From Branchiostoma belcheri (Eukaryota > Chordata > Leptocardii > Amphioxiformes > Branchiostomatidae), in NCBI RefSeq assembly GCF_001625305.1, contig NW_017803909.1, positions 8,400,696 to 8,464,695 on the forward strand: a stretch of DNA of 64,000 nucleotides, in the 5' to 3' direction. Position 1 is the first letter of the stretch. Each line of letters begins with the position of its first letter. A program made the position numbers and the translations under genes. A model generated the notes under the pieces. The model did no database searches, was not told the DNA's origin, and was given only the letters and a program-made list of their open reading frames with translations. Below, piece by piece: positions 26,401 through 38,930 of the stretch.

Positions 26401-29400
26401 GGGAAACAGTATGTTAATGCTTCATCTGAGTGTAAGGTTGTGCTAGGTACTTGGGCAACTGGAGTAGACGTAATAATTGGCAGCGATTCCACAAATAGCA
26501 GGAATAGTCAACAGGGACTTCCTGAGTGGAGCGTCGTGTAGAATTATTGTGGAGCTATCGCATGTCTCGTGACATGGAGAATACAGGGAATATAGGAAGC
26601 ATATTGGCAGGGTTCCTCTCTTTTAAAGAAGTTGTAGAGGTTGGCCATTTTCTGGAGTAGAAATCCTTTCATCACTACCAGGACTATACATCTGTGTCCA
26701 TATATAATATCACCAGGGTCCATAATATCGCCAACTTGAGAAATAGTGTGCTTAAAGATATTTTTACTGCAACATACCCTAGGTATGTACATTTGAGGTG
26801 TGAAGGAGTGCATACCAAAAGTATGTTGCAGTAAAAATATCTTTAAGCACACTGTTTTTCAAGGTGGCGATATTATGGACCCTGGTGATATTATGGACAC
26901 AGATGTTATATTCAGTCTGTAGGTTTTAACTACACTTCCAAAATGTGGAGGTAAAATTTCCCATGCCTTCAAGCCACAAGGAGTATACTAGTACTAGACT
27001 ATGGGTGTGCATCTAGGTCATGCATTGTCCTTGTGTTGCTGAAGTAGTCAAATGTTGTGTGTTGGTCTGTTATGGAGATGGTTAGATACTTCCTGGGCAC
27101 AGTTTTCCCCGCCATGACAGCCAACCACAAGAGTCGGCCAGGAAGGAAGTTGAACAAGAGACAGTAGAGTAGAATTACAACTGCAGCCTAAACAAGCAAT
27201 CCTCTCGCTTAAAGATGTTAGTACCAGGCAACACATTGCCTCTAATGCTTCCTACATATTCTTCCTGTGTAGCTTTTTTCATCCAATAAAATGTGGATGT
27301 TTGTGACAGTGAGAACTTCACGCTTTTGAACCAGGAAGTTTCGCAGTGTGCCTTCTTTACTCTGGCATCAGAAATAGGCTCTAAGACTCTGCGTAATGGA
27401 GAGTTGATTCCCCAGTAATCCCCTCTTCCATAAAGGTGTTTAGAAGCAGGTAGTTTATCTAGTGGATGATCTGGAAGTAACTTGGCCTCATATTACCCGT
27501 ACACACAGGCACTTTGATAGGCAGATGATTTTGCGGCCGATGTTTTTGAAAATTGAAGCCACAAGAACATGTTAGCACCAGTACTTAAAACGGACAACAT
27601 ATGGCAATGATAAATATACCAGCTGTAGTAGCCCCATAGCAGTAACGGATATTCAACTTTTAGTTTTAGAGGCAGGTAATATACTGTATTCCTGTAGGGA
27701 ACGGGCATTGCCTCTCAGTCAGGGTTCCTCTCAGTACTTCCTGTCTGTCTGAGAGGGATTTTCCCAGACGGAAGTCTTTAAGCGTGTTCCGTAGGGTACA
27801 GGCGCGGAGTGAATCCCGTAAGTGCCTTTCCTTGTCGCAGGTGTTTGTTGTGGCATTCTATGTCACAATTATGGTGATAATAGCACAATATTTCACACAC
27901 AGCTCATGTGAAGGCTTGAAGTTGACCATTTGATCATTTGTGACAGCAAGCCACAGTCTGCGGCATAATGTTTTTGGTGAAAAACAATTTGCCCTTCTTG
28001 TGATAACCAGCTCCCAATCTTACCAATGGTCCCAAAGAAGAACAGGTGGTTGGAAATGTTATACATCCTTGAGCAAATAGCTCCTACACGGAAATAAAAC
28101 AGGCATTCTCCATCTTTCAAAAAGACAGATTTTTAGTATTTGCGTCTCCTACTAACTGTAGTCCCTATAAGTGGTATTTACTTTGATCGTATTTATCTAG
28201 CTATTTGTGATTGAAGCATCATTCTCCAGGGCATGAGTTGTTAAGCAGCCTGAGAACGATTCTCCTTGTGGCTGGGGACCCATTGTCTGGCATGCAAGTG
28301 GGCATTTCTAGGGAGAAAATGGCATTTGTATAATCCCTGTGCCCTTGTGCACACAAGTTACACGATAATCTGTCAACACTAAGGGTAGGAAATCACCTGA
28401 AGATACACAGACACATGCTTTCCTCGGGAAAAACTTGCTCATAGCTTCCTGGCTGATATCTTTCCTCTAAAAGTGAAAAAATCCTCCGAATTAGCAGGCC
28501 AATCATGTCATGAAAAACGTGTTATAGGTAAGATATTTTCATGTTAAATGTTCGGTCATTTGTGCCGTATGGTGTACCAAGATCACATGAAACAGACAGG
28601 CAAAACATTCCCATAACATAATTAGGGATCCTGAAAAAGAAACGAGGCTAAAGATATATAGATTGTTGGGGATCAAAGAAAGGATTTAGCTTAGTTAGTG
28701 TTTGCAAAATCCATCAGAATTACTATAGTCCTTATCTCGACCTGGCTGATACTGTGACAAATGTGGTGACAGAATCCGACGGGCAAATATTGTGCCTGGC
28801 AATACCATAGCTGTTCTTTTGTTGACGGTCGCTTGTCGGGGAGATTGGCGGATAATTGAAGCAAAAATGTCCAAAATGGCACTCCCTTGCTTGGACAATG
28901 GAGGAAGTTTGAGTCGGAAGCACGCGTGTAAAATGTGGTCAGTTCTGGCAGCCGGGGCGGCCCAACCCCGAGGAGTGACGCCGTGACAGGAAGTGTTGTT
29001 TGCGACTGGCTGCCGACATCAAAGCATGGGATATCACTTTGCAGGTTTGCTTTTGTTTGGAACAATAGGCCGATGTTGACATATGTTTGCCTCCCCTAAT
29101 GTGTGGAGGTTTAATCATATCATAGCCCTAGGCTGCTGCTCTAATATGTGTAAATGAACTCAAAAGTAGGATTAGAGCTACTCCTAGGGCCTAATCGTCA
29201 GTGAAGGTCACTCGTGAAAGGGACATCCCTTCACACATCCTCTGTTTGCCTTCGCGTGTTTGTCCGACAATCACAACACCGTGATCTCGTGTTCCTGTTT
29301 TTCCTAAGCATTTTGATTTGCAAGTTTGCTCTCTGGAGCAAAGGCGACGGACTTCATAACCTCTCCAGATTACATTTTATGTAACTTGTTTGAACAAGAC

Positions 29401-32400
29401 TTACAAGGCTTATTGGAAATTTTACAGTGGTCTTATGGCTAAGCACATTGTAATGGCATTCATTTGATGTGTACATGTGAATGTACCGGTATCCTATGTT
29501 TTGTCTTTCACTTAGTAATACGACAAACGTTATTATCCATACAGTTCTGTGAAAATGCTAGTTTTTTCCCCTAAATGTTCCATGTTCCAAGGATAAGTTA
29601 CATTGATCATAAGTACACTCTACATACATCGTAAACAAACTGAAGGCTTGGACACCAGGATAACAACATGAAAAAGCCAGATAAAACAGACTTTGTGGCA
29701 AAAATTTCTTTGCAAAAATAAACTACAGTACAGAGTTGTGTACCAGTAACTGGTAAACTGGCAGTGAAAACATAAACAAGAAGTGTTTTATTTACACCAT
29801 AAGTGGCCAGTCTGGCGGGCAGGTTGTCTGTTTATCACATTTCTGTTGACGTCAACTATGTGTGAAGTGTGACTGCATCATCATTTGAAAACAGGAAAGT
29901 GTGAAAAGAATTAGCTGCATAGAAAAGGGGAGCATCCCCCCTCCCCCCTGACTTATGGGATTATCTATGGTGATTGGTAGATTACGTTATCTTGTACAGT
30001 ATTGTGTTTAATTAATTGGGCAATTTTCTTTTTATGATGACTCGTGAAATCAGTGTTGTTGGACTGTACAGGGACAGAGACATGGATGACTGTTATCATT
30101 GTTTGGACACAGGACAATGTCAAATTTAGAGTGATACCCAAAGTGGAAATGTTGGATATATCATATAGAAATTAAAAAAACAACAACGATTGGCAATTCT
30201 ATTGAAGTATCATATAAGAACATTTAAAGTGATCAGTCTCACAGAAAAGAAAAAAAAAACTCGAAAGACATGTCAAATCTTTGCTATTGCAATGAAATAG
30301 CACAGCAATTTTGTTGCAACTGAAACTTTTTGTGTAAGGTGGTCAAATGAAAGATGGAAGAGCAAAAATATCTCCAATTGGCTGGACATTGATGAAGGGC
30401 TAATACCAAGCTTTCCTGGCCTGCACATATCTAAGAAAGCCTTAGGAAACTAGGAAACAATACCTTTAGCTAAAGTAAATGATGTTATAGGGTTATAAGT
30501 AGGTCAGAAGTGGCCACAATCACATGAAAGCCTGACAGGACAGCAGTGCTCTTTTGTAGGGGATTGATGGAAACACGTCATTTAGCAGGCCAAACTTTTG
30601 TTTTCTTCCAGGCCATTGATGGGCAGATTTATTTGATGGGTTGAGGATGCTGTCATTTGGGCCGGTGTGTTTTTGTTCATTGGCCCCAGTGTACCCCTGG
30701 TGTCCAGCGATGGGCAGGTGGTATATAGGTGACACAGAGGAGGAAAGGAGAGGGACAGTGGAAGTAGGACCCCCCTTGGTGTGGGATGCGGGACGGATCT
30801 TTAAACTACATTGATTCTATTGCTTCTTTTTTTGTGTCACTGGACATTGGATTCACCCATTATCCTCTAAAGGTGGTTGTAAAAACTAACAAGGAGGATT
30901 AAAAGGGATTCTGGCCATTGTGAGATGTGGTTTTTGACTATATTTTTGCTTGTGTGTTGTGCCCAACATACAAGGCTTGGATTATGGTTCTGACCACCAA
31001 TGGCTTAACTTTTTCTTCCTCATGACCAAGCACAGTTGTGCATATCTTTTCTTTATCATCAGACTGTAAATAAAAGGCAAAGGTTCCTTGTTATGTCTGA
31101 TGGCACATGTGGCAGCAAGGTTCCTTGCTGTTTCTCCATTTCTGTAATAAACATTGAAGAAAAATAAAATGCAACAGTGTAGAATATTTCTTTTGTTTGG
31201 ACACATTGTTTGTTTGCCTTGTCACTGGTGGTTAATCAGCATATGGGCCAAACAATTGCCATGTAATTTACATGTAATGATTTCTTCTTTGTCTAAGAAA
31301 AGTAATCAACCTGTTAGAATTACAGTCACTGTGACAACTTTTCCCCAGGACAGGTGGTTGTATGGACAAACTTGAGTTTAGATGTTTCAATGTGCCAAAA
31401 TGGCCAGCGTAAAATGAGTACCATGCTGTCAGAGACACTCTCAATCCAGTAATTTAATCTTGTGGTCGGAAAGTTTCTTTACCTCTTGGTCAGTTTACTC
31501 AAATGGCGCTCGGACAAAGTGGACAGAGTTGTCCTGCATTATCCGCCGTGTTTGTTATCCCCCGTTTGCAGATAGACTCCCAGATCAGTCCTGCTTTTTA
31601 TCGACCCTGTCCGCTCTCCGATGGCATCATCGTTTTTTAAGGGACGTGTTGTTTGAAAAATTAATGTCGTCCCATCCCCATTTTGTGGGCCTGCTGTAGC
31701 TCGTGGTCCAGTCTGGGCTGTTGTGTGTGGCTGGGTCTGCACACAGTCGTGTTCCTGGAATCTGTGGCATCGAATTCTTGAAGGGTGAGGTTATTTTCCT
31801 GGAAGGAGCTTGAGGAGTTGAGTGTGTCGTGTGGGCAGTGTCTCTAGACCCACGGGTCACGAATTGGATCTTCTATGGCCCAGGATCTTCTCTGGTATAC
31901 TATCCCTTTATTTCGGCCAATTTCTACTATTTTTCCAGCGATCCGCGGTGCCTGGTAGAGGCTACGGTGTCTCCATTTCTCCAGGACAGATTTGTATCTT
32001 TGGGACGAGCAAATTTTCCCAAGACAAACCCAGTTAATCAGCTCAATTATTCCGTCAATTGGAATTGTCTAGAGGTGGGTCAGCTTCCCTTGCTATGGGC
32101 CGTACAGACAAATCTAATACAGAATCTACTGGGATAATTGATTTACAGTGATTATACAGCAACACTGGCTTCACTCACTACCAGTGTAAGGACAGGGATT
32201 GTTGCCTTTGATTGACAGTTATGCAGGCATGGAGGAGCTAGGAAAACTTCTTACGCTGTCATCCTTTCTGTCATTTTGGTCTCCACATTTTGGCCTGTAA
32301 AAATGTCGGAGAGTGTGGGTCCTGAGGCTGGAATGATATCTGTCTTTGGTGATGTCACCACAATTTATTGTACCGCTCTGACGCATCACGCAACCAGCGC

Positions 32401-35400
32401 TGATGTAACGATATCGTATAGGGGTCCACGACCACGGCTATTTTCACAGACCTTGAATCATGTCATGTGATATGCAGACACGGACAAACATATGACAAAC
32501 CATCCATCAAGAAGTAGATCATACTAGATGAGACTAAAGTATTGGACTTCTATTTGTGTCATAGTGGCCACAAACTGACCAATTTTTTTTGAGCATGCTT
32601 GCACTTGGATGCCTCTGTGAAACTCCCTGTTGCAGTACATCTGTTCACAAAAAGAATGTATACATGCTTTGGGGGATCCTATGAAAGTTTCTTTTTTACA
32701 TTCAAATTATTCCCTGATTTGGTATAGAATTCTGGAGTAGAGCTGTTTAAGATGTCTTAAGACTGAGTTGGCAACACATGAGATTGTGTAGGCTCAAGAA
32801 GTTAACTGATTGAAACACAGGCATGTGCAAAGATTACCAATAGCCCTTGCTTGCTCATGGCAGTTCTTTTGTACTGACTCATAGGCTAATCCTTATTTTT
32901 AGCAGAAGATATCTTCTCAACTTCCCAAATATTCCTGAAATTTCAGGAAGTGAATTGCTATATGACAGAATATAGCATAGAATCTGGTTCTATGATTGCA
33001 GGTAGAACAGAATTCTTTTTAAGAGCACTCAGTTCTTTCGCCAAATAGTTTTCCAATTTGGACACAGAAGAAACAGTAACTACAATGTACATGTTTTCGC
33101 CAGAACCAGGCATGTTTCATAAACACATTCTTTAGCAAGCGTTGACAGCCCTTTGTTGTGAATGTGGCCCTTTTATTGTTACAACTTGCAAGTGACTTGG
33201 CCTGGACACAAGTCCTTGGCTCATTGTGCACGTGCTGGGAGTCCCGTTCACTCCCAGGGCTGGCACCGTTTACTCAGCAGCTCCAGGCCTTTGTGTGAGT
33301 CCATATGATAGCTATGGCCTAAGCTACCAGAAAACCACAGGCATGTCAGGAATGGGCCCCACTGGCACGTGGGTCTTCAAGTGGCCGCTCCACGTGGGAC
33401 CTAGCCGCTGCCTTAGGACGACCCTCCGGCGCAAAACGAGAAAGGGAGGGACTCTGCTGACAAGTTTGGCTAAAAGTGGATCCTTCTCCTAGCCTGCATG
33501 TGAAGCCCAAGGATTAAAAATAGTCTGGTACCCATGCGAGGTACAGATTCCTACAGGATAATCAGGTTTATGAACTGTAACATTATGAACCTGACACTTC
33601 GTTCTCAGTTTTCCATCGGAGAAGATCAAGAGCAGGAATTCCCCTTGTCCACCACGCTCTGGTTCACATTTTCAGCAGACAAGATCCCCGGCAGGAATTC
33701 CTGGCATTCTTCACATTCTCTCTTTTCTATTCTGATACAGGTTTCCAGGCTAATTTCCATACTTCCTGTGTCTAAATGAGCCTCGCCCAGCTGCCTTATG
33801 CCGCCCACACACTGCGCTTCCAGGCTATAGAATGCTGCTGGGAGTGAGACATGAGACCCTGCTGGGGAGACTTGTCGCTTCCTTTGTCAATGCCACGCCG
33901 ATTTGGGCAGGGATCAGGCACATTACAGGGGAAGTTAACTGGGTCAAACAGTCTTGAACTTGCACTCCCCTGTGTTAACTGTGGACCTGATGTCAGAAGA
34001 GCCCTGTTGTTGACAGAGCCCCCAGTGGAAAGATCCAATGTGTTTTGATACTGCTCCCTGCACATATGCTAAATGCTTTAAGTTGATTTTAGGCAGGAAA
34101 GGGTGAGGCCTCCTGAATTTGCCTGCAGGGGGAAAGTGTGACTCCTGGCAGCACCCCCAGCACAATGGGTGTAATTAGCACCTGCAAGCCATGATTATCC
34201 TCAAATCACTTTGCTGTGCCCTTTAAAAATGGGGACAGAGGAACACTTGACTGTGCACGTGCCTTCCTTTGTGCCAGCCCAGATTAATAGACATTACACT
34301 GGGATAATAGATAACCACTATGAAACCAGTACGGTACTGGTTTCATATATACCTGTCCCAGTGTCATGTAGGATGAGAAATTGACTTCCTTTATGCATTG
34401 CTGTTTGTAGGACACAACAAAATCTAAAATTTTAGAATTTTTCTGGAAATTAAAGAACTTTGTATGTTGCCATACAGTCAAAAGGCTGCAGCCCAGCTCA
34501 ACACTTTCGACACTATGTAATAATCTTGCAAAACCTCATCATTATAATACAATAGTCTACAAGTCTATGGCTATACATTTGTAAGTCTACATGTAGATCT
34601 CTCATTCTTTTGTCCCGAGAGTAGCAAAGTTTGTCCAGCAAATCCTTTTTGAAAACCATCTTTTAAGTTGAAATCCAGTATTTGAACTGACAAACTTAAA
34701 AACTAAAATGCATCTCTTGCAATGAATGTGTAAAACCTTGCACGCTTTTTTAGATAAAAACTCGTAGAATTAAACCAACATCTTGTCTTTTGGACCTGAG
34801 TCATTTTGATGTCTGTAAATCAAAAATGTCTTGCTAATAGCCTAATGTTAACAACAACAAAAAAAATGTTCAGGTAGAAGTAACTTTTATGTTCAGGTAG
34901 AGTAACTTTTATGTTTTCACCACAGAACAAAAGACGCCCTTTCTCTGTTCCTTTACGAGTTAACTTGGTAACAACCAACTTCAACCAATAAAATCCAAAC
35001 CTCATATATCACAGAACACGGCTGTTTTGTATCTGGGTACATGTTCAAGAACACTTTTTTGAGATCCCTATAGTTGTAGATATTTACTACAGTACCTCTG
35101 AAGCACACAAAGAAGAGGCAGCAAGCGTATAGGTACAAAGAGTGAAGCGAGGGTAGCGTATGTGGGCAATGTCATCTTTACCTGTGGTTGCGGGTGAATA
35201 GCCCCCCCGCCGGGCCACCGTCCCCGCTGTGATAGTCCAGGTGTGGAGGGACAAAGCACCCAGGTCATCTCCTCTCCTGGAAGGTAATCAGAGACATCCT
35301 AAATTGATAATTTCCCACCTGCCCGACGGGGACAATGAAGATGATGGTAGCTGCACCTCAGGGCCAGGTCGCCTGCCCCAGACACAATGCACACCCCGGC

Positions 35401-38400
35401 TAAACTGTGGGCAGGAGAAGTAAGGAGACAGGGCCTGGCCAGAATGGGACAGGTAGGGGACAATATGCTTCCTGTCCTATCATCACCTGCATGCACGGAC
35501 CGCAAGGACCAGGCCCAATGTCATTAGTGACTGACAATCACGGCTGCGTTTTGGACGAAGGAGGCACAATGAACAGCAGCCGAGCACCCAGCAGGTGGAA
35601 GGGAGGGCGGACGCATGAGCGTGGTGGGCCAGGAATTAGCCATGATTATAAGCACACAGCCGTATTTGCTTTACCTCCCGCTGTTGCTGAATGGCAAGTT
35701 CACAGAAATGGCCACCTGCTAGAGGGAACAACAGAAACAGGTCTTACCTCAGAGTTGGGTCCTAGGAAAGATGTAGTACCCGTAGATTGATGTAGCAATC
35801 AGTTGAATTGTGGTGCTGTGAACTGGCTGGTACCTGTGTTGTCTTTTCATGAAGACACCTATAGCTTCATTCATACTTCAAAAATGAGATATCACAGTAA
35901 CAAAGTTCAAAAACAAAAGAAGTGTCAAACAGAGAATTTGCAATGTTTAATTCATAAACTATCTTTTCGAAAACCCTGTCATATTCTCTGAAGGTGTGAC
36001 AAGCTTCAGTGTAACTAAATGGTTGCCATTCAGTTCTTGCCTTCCTGATTAAAACCTTACAATATAGTCCAACAAACTAATTACTCTGTGTCTCTACATG
36101 TTGGGATGTTACTACATGTACAGTGCTAGCAGTGATATTTATGTAGGACATACATTGTAAGTCAGCTTTCTGTGCTACAATTGCTTTTTTATACTGTCTT
36201 ATTGACTCATAACCCTGTTGTGTAAGTCCCCAGAATTTTTATTAAGCCTAGACATTATTGCATCAACTCAGAAATTAGTTGGAAATGGACTTCTTTTGTC
36301 AGGTGCACATGCCAAATGATTTAATATCTTCCTATGGCATATGGTTTTCTAAGTGTCACTATGCTGAGGATAACCATGTGATACTTTAATTGGGTTCAAA
36401 TGAACCAATATAGAATCCACTTATTCTCCTGTATTTACCAAGAAAAATTGAGACACATCTAATATACAACATCACTATTGTAAACTTCCAATCATTCATT
36501 TCATATGTATGATGTTGTTACATAGGAACTGTTGTCATTTTATTTGGTTTGCACCTATTAGTAGTAGGCGCTACTGAATCTGATTTTGGGTAACCGTGAA
36601 GTGATGTGATCAGCCGAAGGCTATGACGTCTCAACAAGCTTTTGTTACATAAAATCAACTTACAGCTACAGCCATATATGGCATCGGCTTGGTGCAAATG
36701 ATGCTGGAGGCAATACAAGACGTATTTGTTTCTATTATTGTCACAGCATCTTCCCACGTATTTGTAGTTAGGTAATGACCAGTCGGGGTGATTAAGATGT
36801 CAAATTGTCCCACATCACAACTTAAGCTGGACACATTTGAACCATATTTAGATGCACAAGTATTAGACTAAGTATATTTACAAGCACTCAGTCCTTGTCA
36901 AATGTACTGTAGACAGACTCAAGTATGCATAATGGGACTGAAGCAGGAAATAAAAAAATAATATATTTGCAGCAAATTGAACAAGAATGCACTCCTTTTG
37001 CTGTTCATATGTGACACTTACAATGAATCATTTGGCACCTGTCAAAATTATAGTGACAAGTTACACAGTATTCTTTACTGAAATAAAAAAAATAAATATA
37101 TTTGCAGCAAATTGAACAAGAATGCACTCCTTTCATCTTTCACAGTACAACACTTGCAATGAATCATTTGGCACCTGTCAAAATCACAGTGACAAGTTAC
37201 ACAGTATTCTTTAGACAGCTTTCCTCACTTTTGTATAAGCACTGAGCTTTGAAAACTAAGGATTATGAAAAGCTTGGTACCTTGGGAAGTTGAACACCTG
37301 CTGGGCATCAGTGGAGAGGCAGAGATTCCACCATGTTTGTTCTCCACCTGTTTCAGGGACACTCCAAGGTCACACATGGTCACTCAGACAACTCTGTGCT
37401 GAGAAGCAATTCTCGCTGCTAACATTTATAAACAAGTATTAGGCAAGACTGTGTATCGTTTACATTATCACAATGTAACAACTGTGTTGTCTTTGTCAAG
37501 TATAATTTGACTGAAAATTTCCCTGGTTATTTCAAAATCAGCTATGAGTAGGGTGCAGTCTGACCAGGAGACTTTTACTATCCTTGGACATAAACATATC
37601 TTTCTTCTATATTGACAGAGAGATTGCAAGAAGGCATTGGAGTTATGATAATAAAAGCATTAATGTGATTTTGTACACATGTACATCTTGCTCTTGCAAC
37701 ATTTCCCCTTGCTACACTGACTAGTGTGTTATATCTTTAATCATGATGACGCAAATGTATTTTTCATGTATATGTAGAAAAAAGTCAGGCATGTAGAACA
37801 ACAATAAACACAGGAGCCCTTCCAAGGACGTTGGGTCAGGCGGATTTGCAGGACTCTTTAATTGTGGTCAGTTTGTTCTTGTGGAAAAGCCTTCAGACTT
37901 CAGACAGCAAATATTTGGGCTGTCCAGTGTCCGACTTTATCAGATGTTTCCTGTAGACTCACTCAAACTAGTCTGGTATGTGACAATACCTCCTGATGTC
38001 GTCTGGTAAATGCTCTTGGGGAAGAAGCTTATTCTGCTTGGACTGTACTCTTCGTTTATTCCAGTCCGTGCACTATTTATTCAGGAAGGCCTTGTCCTTT
38101 TTTTGGACCAGAGAGTTTTTCCCACAGCTTTCAAGATGATAAACAAGACATTTCTTAGCGCTCAAAGCTGTTTCGCTGTCACATTGAAAAGTTCGCCCTT
38201 TACTATCTTTAGCAACCTACAAATATACAGGTTTTTAGAGCACAGTGCAAAGTTTGGTCAGTTGTATTATTTAATATATTATTCATTTGATGGGGTATTT
38301 ATTTCTATAATGACTCAGTTGCATACCTAATACATATATGTATATATACATTTTTGTATATTGTATTAGGGTTTTGGCATGATTTCACAATGCATGTCTT

Positions 38401-38930
38401 GAAAACAATGACTTTAATTGTAAATATTGGAGATGAGAACATGTCATCTTTTGCTAAATACATGTGTCGAAATGTAAAGCGTGACAAGAGACATGTTTAT
38501 GTGATGACTCTACAGTAATGACTCTCAGTAGTAACAACTCTATGCTTCGAATATCTAACTGCTCCTGATCTGTTTCGGCTACAGGTTGCAATAGAACTTT
38601 CTCACCATTTTATGGGCTGCCTACAGTTACTATTAGTTGACTAAGTTTGTATAACTACATTATCATTGAAATACTACGTTTAGTGTGATTTTAGATTTGT
38701 TGCACACTGCTACAATTAGAGTGATTTTAGAATTGTACTTGTTTTGATAATTAGTCAAAGTTTATTATTCCAACGACAGATTGTAAATGAGCATGCAATT
38801 CAGCCGCCAGGCTGCAATATGCTTTTGTGCAATAAACCATGCAATTTGATTAGATTTTTTTTTGTTTTTGTTGCTTCAGATGCGGAGACACCTCCACCAG
38901 CCCAGCCCGAGTGCCAGCAGTAGTGACTGA
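17377..38930 (+). CDS. CBFB: CBFB, core-binding factor subunit beta (complete, six coding exons)
   Basis: Non-DNA-binding partner of RUNX transcription factors; it stabilises the Runt domain on DNA (family knowledge). Six exons (17377-17454, 17617-17703, 17993-18094, 22251-22367, 25860-25979, 38880-38930) all join at phase 0 and encode 184 residues; human isoforms have 182 and 187. The N-terminus MPRVVPDQ..KFEN.EFFRKL is family-typical, followed by YTGFRDR.HEER, AFVATGTNL and NGVC..WKGWIDLQRLDG. Runt-contact residues G61 and N63 keep the human numbering; the equivalent of human N104 is N99 because the loop after residue 68 is five residues shorter. Residues 129-168 form a charged helix, and a PSPS-containing tail resembles the long human isoform. 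The start chosen is the ATG of MPRVVPDQ, although upstream in-frame ATGs exist. Confidence 0.95.
17617..17703 (+). CDS. CBFB: CBFB exon 2
   Basis: Acceptor TTCCAG|ATA, donor ATA|GTAAGT. Residues 27-55, beginning IKYTGFRDRSHEER. Only 162 bp of intron separate it from exon 1. Confidence 0.95.
17993..18094 (+). CDS. CBFB: CBFB exon 3
   Basis: Acceptor CTCCTAG|GCA, donor AAG|GTAAGA. Residues 56-89: AFVATGTNLALQF, a shortened loop SPSADKAPSK, then EYVDFEKEPGK. The GTN motif contacts the Runt domain in the known complex. Confidence 0.95.
22014..22261. repeat. 124-bp tandem duplication containing the exon 4 splice acceptor
   Basis: Two adjacent copies, offset 124 bp, share TATTACTTTGCACATTTAAG, GGTATAACCCTGTGTATGAT and TTCTGTGCAGGTTCACTTAC. 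Each copy includes the polypyrimidine tract, the AG (22125-22126 and 22249-22250) and the first exon bases. Only the downstream copy joins to the conserved coding sequence in frame. Confidence 0.92.
22251..22367 (+). CDS. CBFB: CBFB exon 4
   Basis: Acceptor TGTGCAG|GTT, donor AAG|GTTGGT. Residues 90-128, VHLQARFILNGVC..WKGWIDLQ to EFDEEKAK, the most conserved part of the fold. The acceptor is duplicated 124 bp upstream. Confidence 0.95.
25860..25979 (+). CDS. CBFB: CBFB exon 5
   Basis: Acceptor ACTTAAG|ATA; 40 codons of Glu/Arg/Gln-rich helix, from IEEQQMKEAME to RRAEEEAE. The donor after GAG is GTGGGA, a moderate site; a second donor with consensus GTGAGT lies 18 bp downstream at 25998 and keeps the phase, adding VGPSAF. 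Which one is used is not known. Confidence 0.88.
26689..26905. mobile_element. Fold-back element with long near-perfect arms
   Basis: Two arms of about 90 bp: CATCTGTGTCCATATATAAT at the left and ATATTATGGACACAGATG at the right. Inside, GTGCTTAAAGATATTTTTAC pairs with its exact complement on the other side. The loop is about 40 bases around 26780-26818. No coding capacity. If transcribed with the CBFB intron it would form a strong hairpin. Confidence 0.8.
34296..34364. repeat. Short hairpin with 13-bp perfect core
   Basis: ATGAAACCAGTAC (34320-34332), one spacer base, then its exact complement (34334-34346). An outer pair, ACACTGGGA against TCCCAGTGT (34296-34304 and 34356-34364), flanks it. 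Non-coding, in CBFB intron 5. Confidence 0.75.
35160..35780. promoter_or_regulatory. Candidate intronic enhancer: E-box cluster plus RUNX motif
   Basis: GC-richer than its surroundings. CAGGTG/CACCTG E-boxes occur at 35238, 35316, 35484, 35592 and 35713, and a TGTGGTT RUNX motif at 35183-35189. A 127-codon open frame here (35407-35790) resembles nothing known. Function inferred from motif clustering only. Confidence 0.25.
36950..37215. repeat. Tandem duplication, about 135-bp unit
   Basis: TTTGCAGCAAATTGAACAAG and CATTTGGCACCTGTCAAAAT recur at an offset of about 135 bp, with small differences (tatagtgac against cacagtgac). Non-coding. Confidence 0.85.
38880..38930 (+). CDS. CBFB: CBFB exon 6 (coding part, with stop)
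   Basis: Acceptor TTGCTTCAG|ATG. Sixteen codons, MRRHLHQPSPSASSSD, then TGA at 38928-38930. The RR..Q.PSPS pattern recalls the RRQQDPSPGS tail of the 187-residue human isoform, which supports the frame and the link to exon 5 across 12.9 kb. Confidence 0.8.
   Translation: MRRHLHQPSPSASSSD

Larger units (their letters stand above)
25980..38879. other. CBFB intron 5 (12.9 kb)
   Basis: A long last intron, fairly poor in recognisable transposons compared with the left of the window. It contains a fold-back element (26689-26905), a small hairpin (34296-34364), a tandem duplication (about 36950-37215) and a GC-richer patch with E-boxes (35160-35780). No further coding exon was recognised; open frames of up to 127 codons inside match nothing known. 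Confidence 0.6.

Noticed and set aside
35407-35790. 127-codon plus-strand open frame
   Set aside because: Composition reflects a GC-rich intronic patch; no domain, no splice context.
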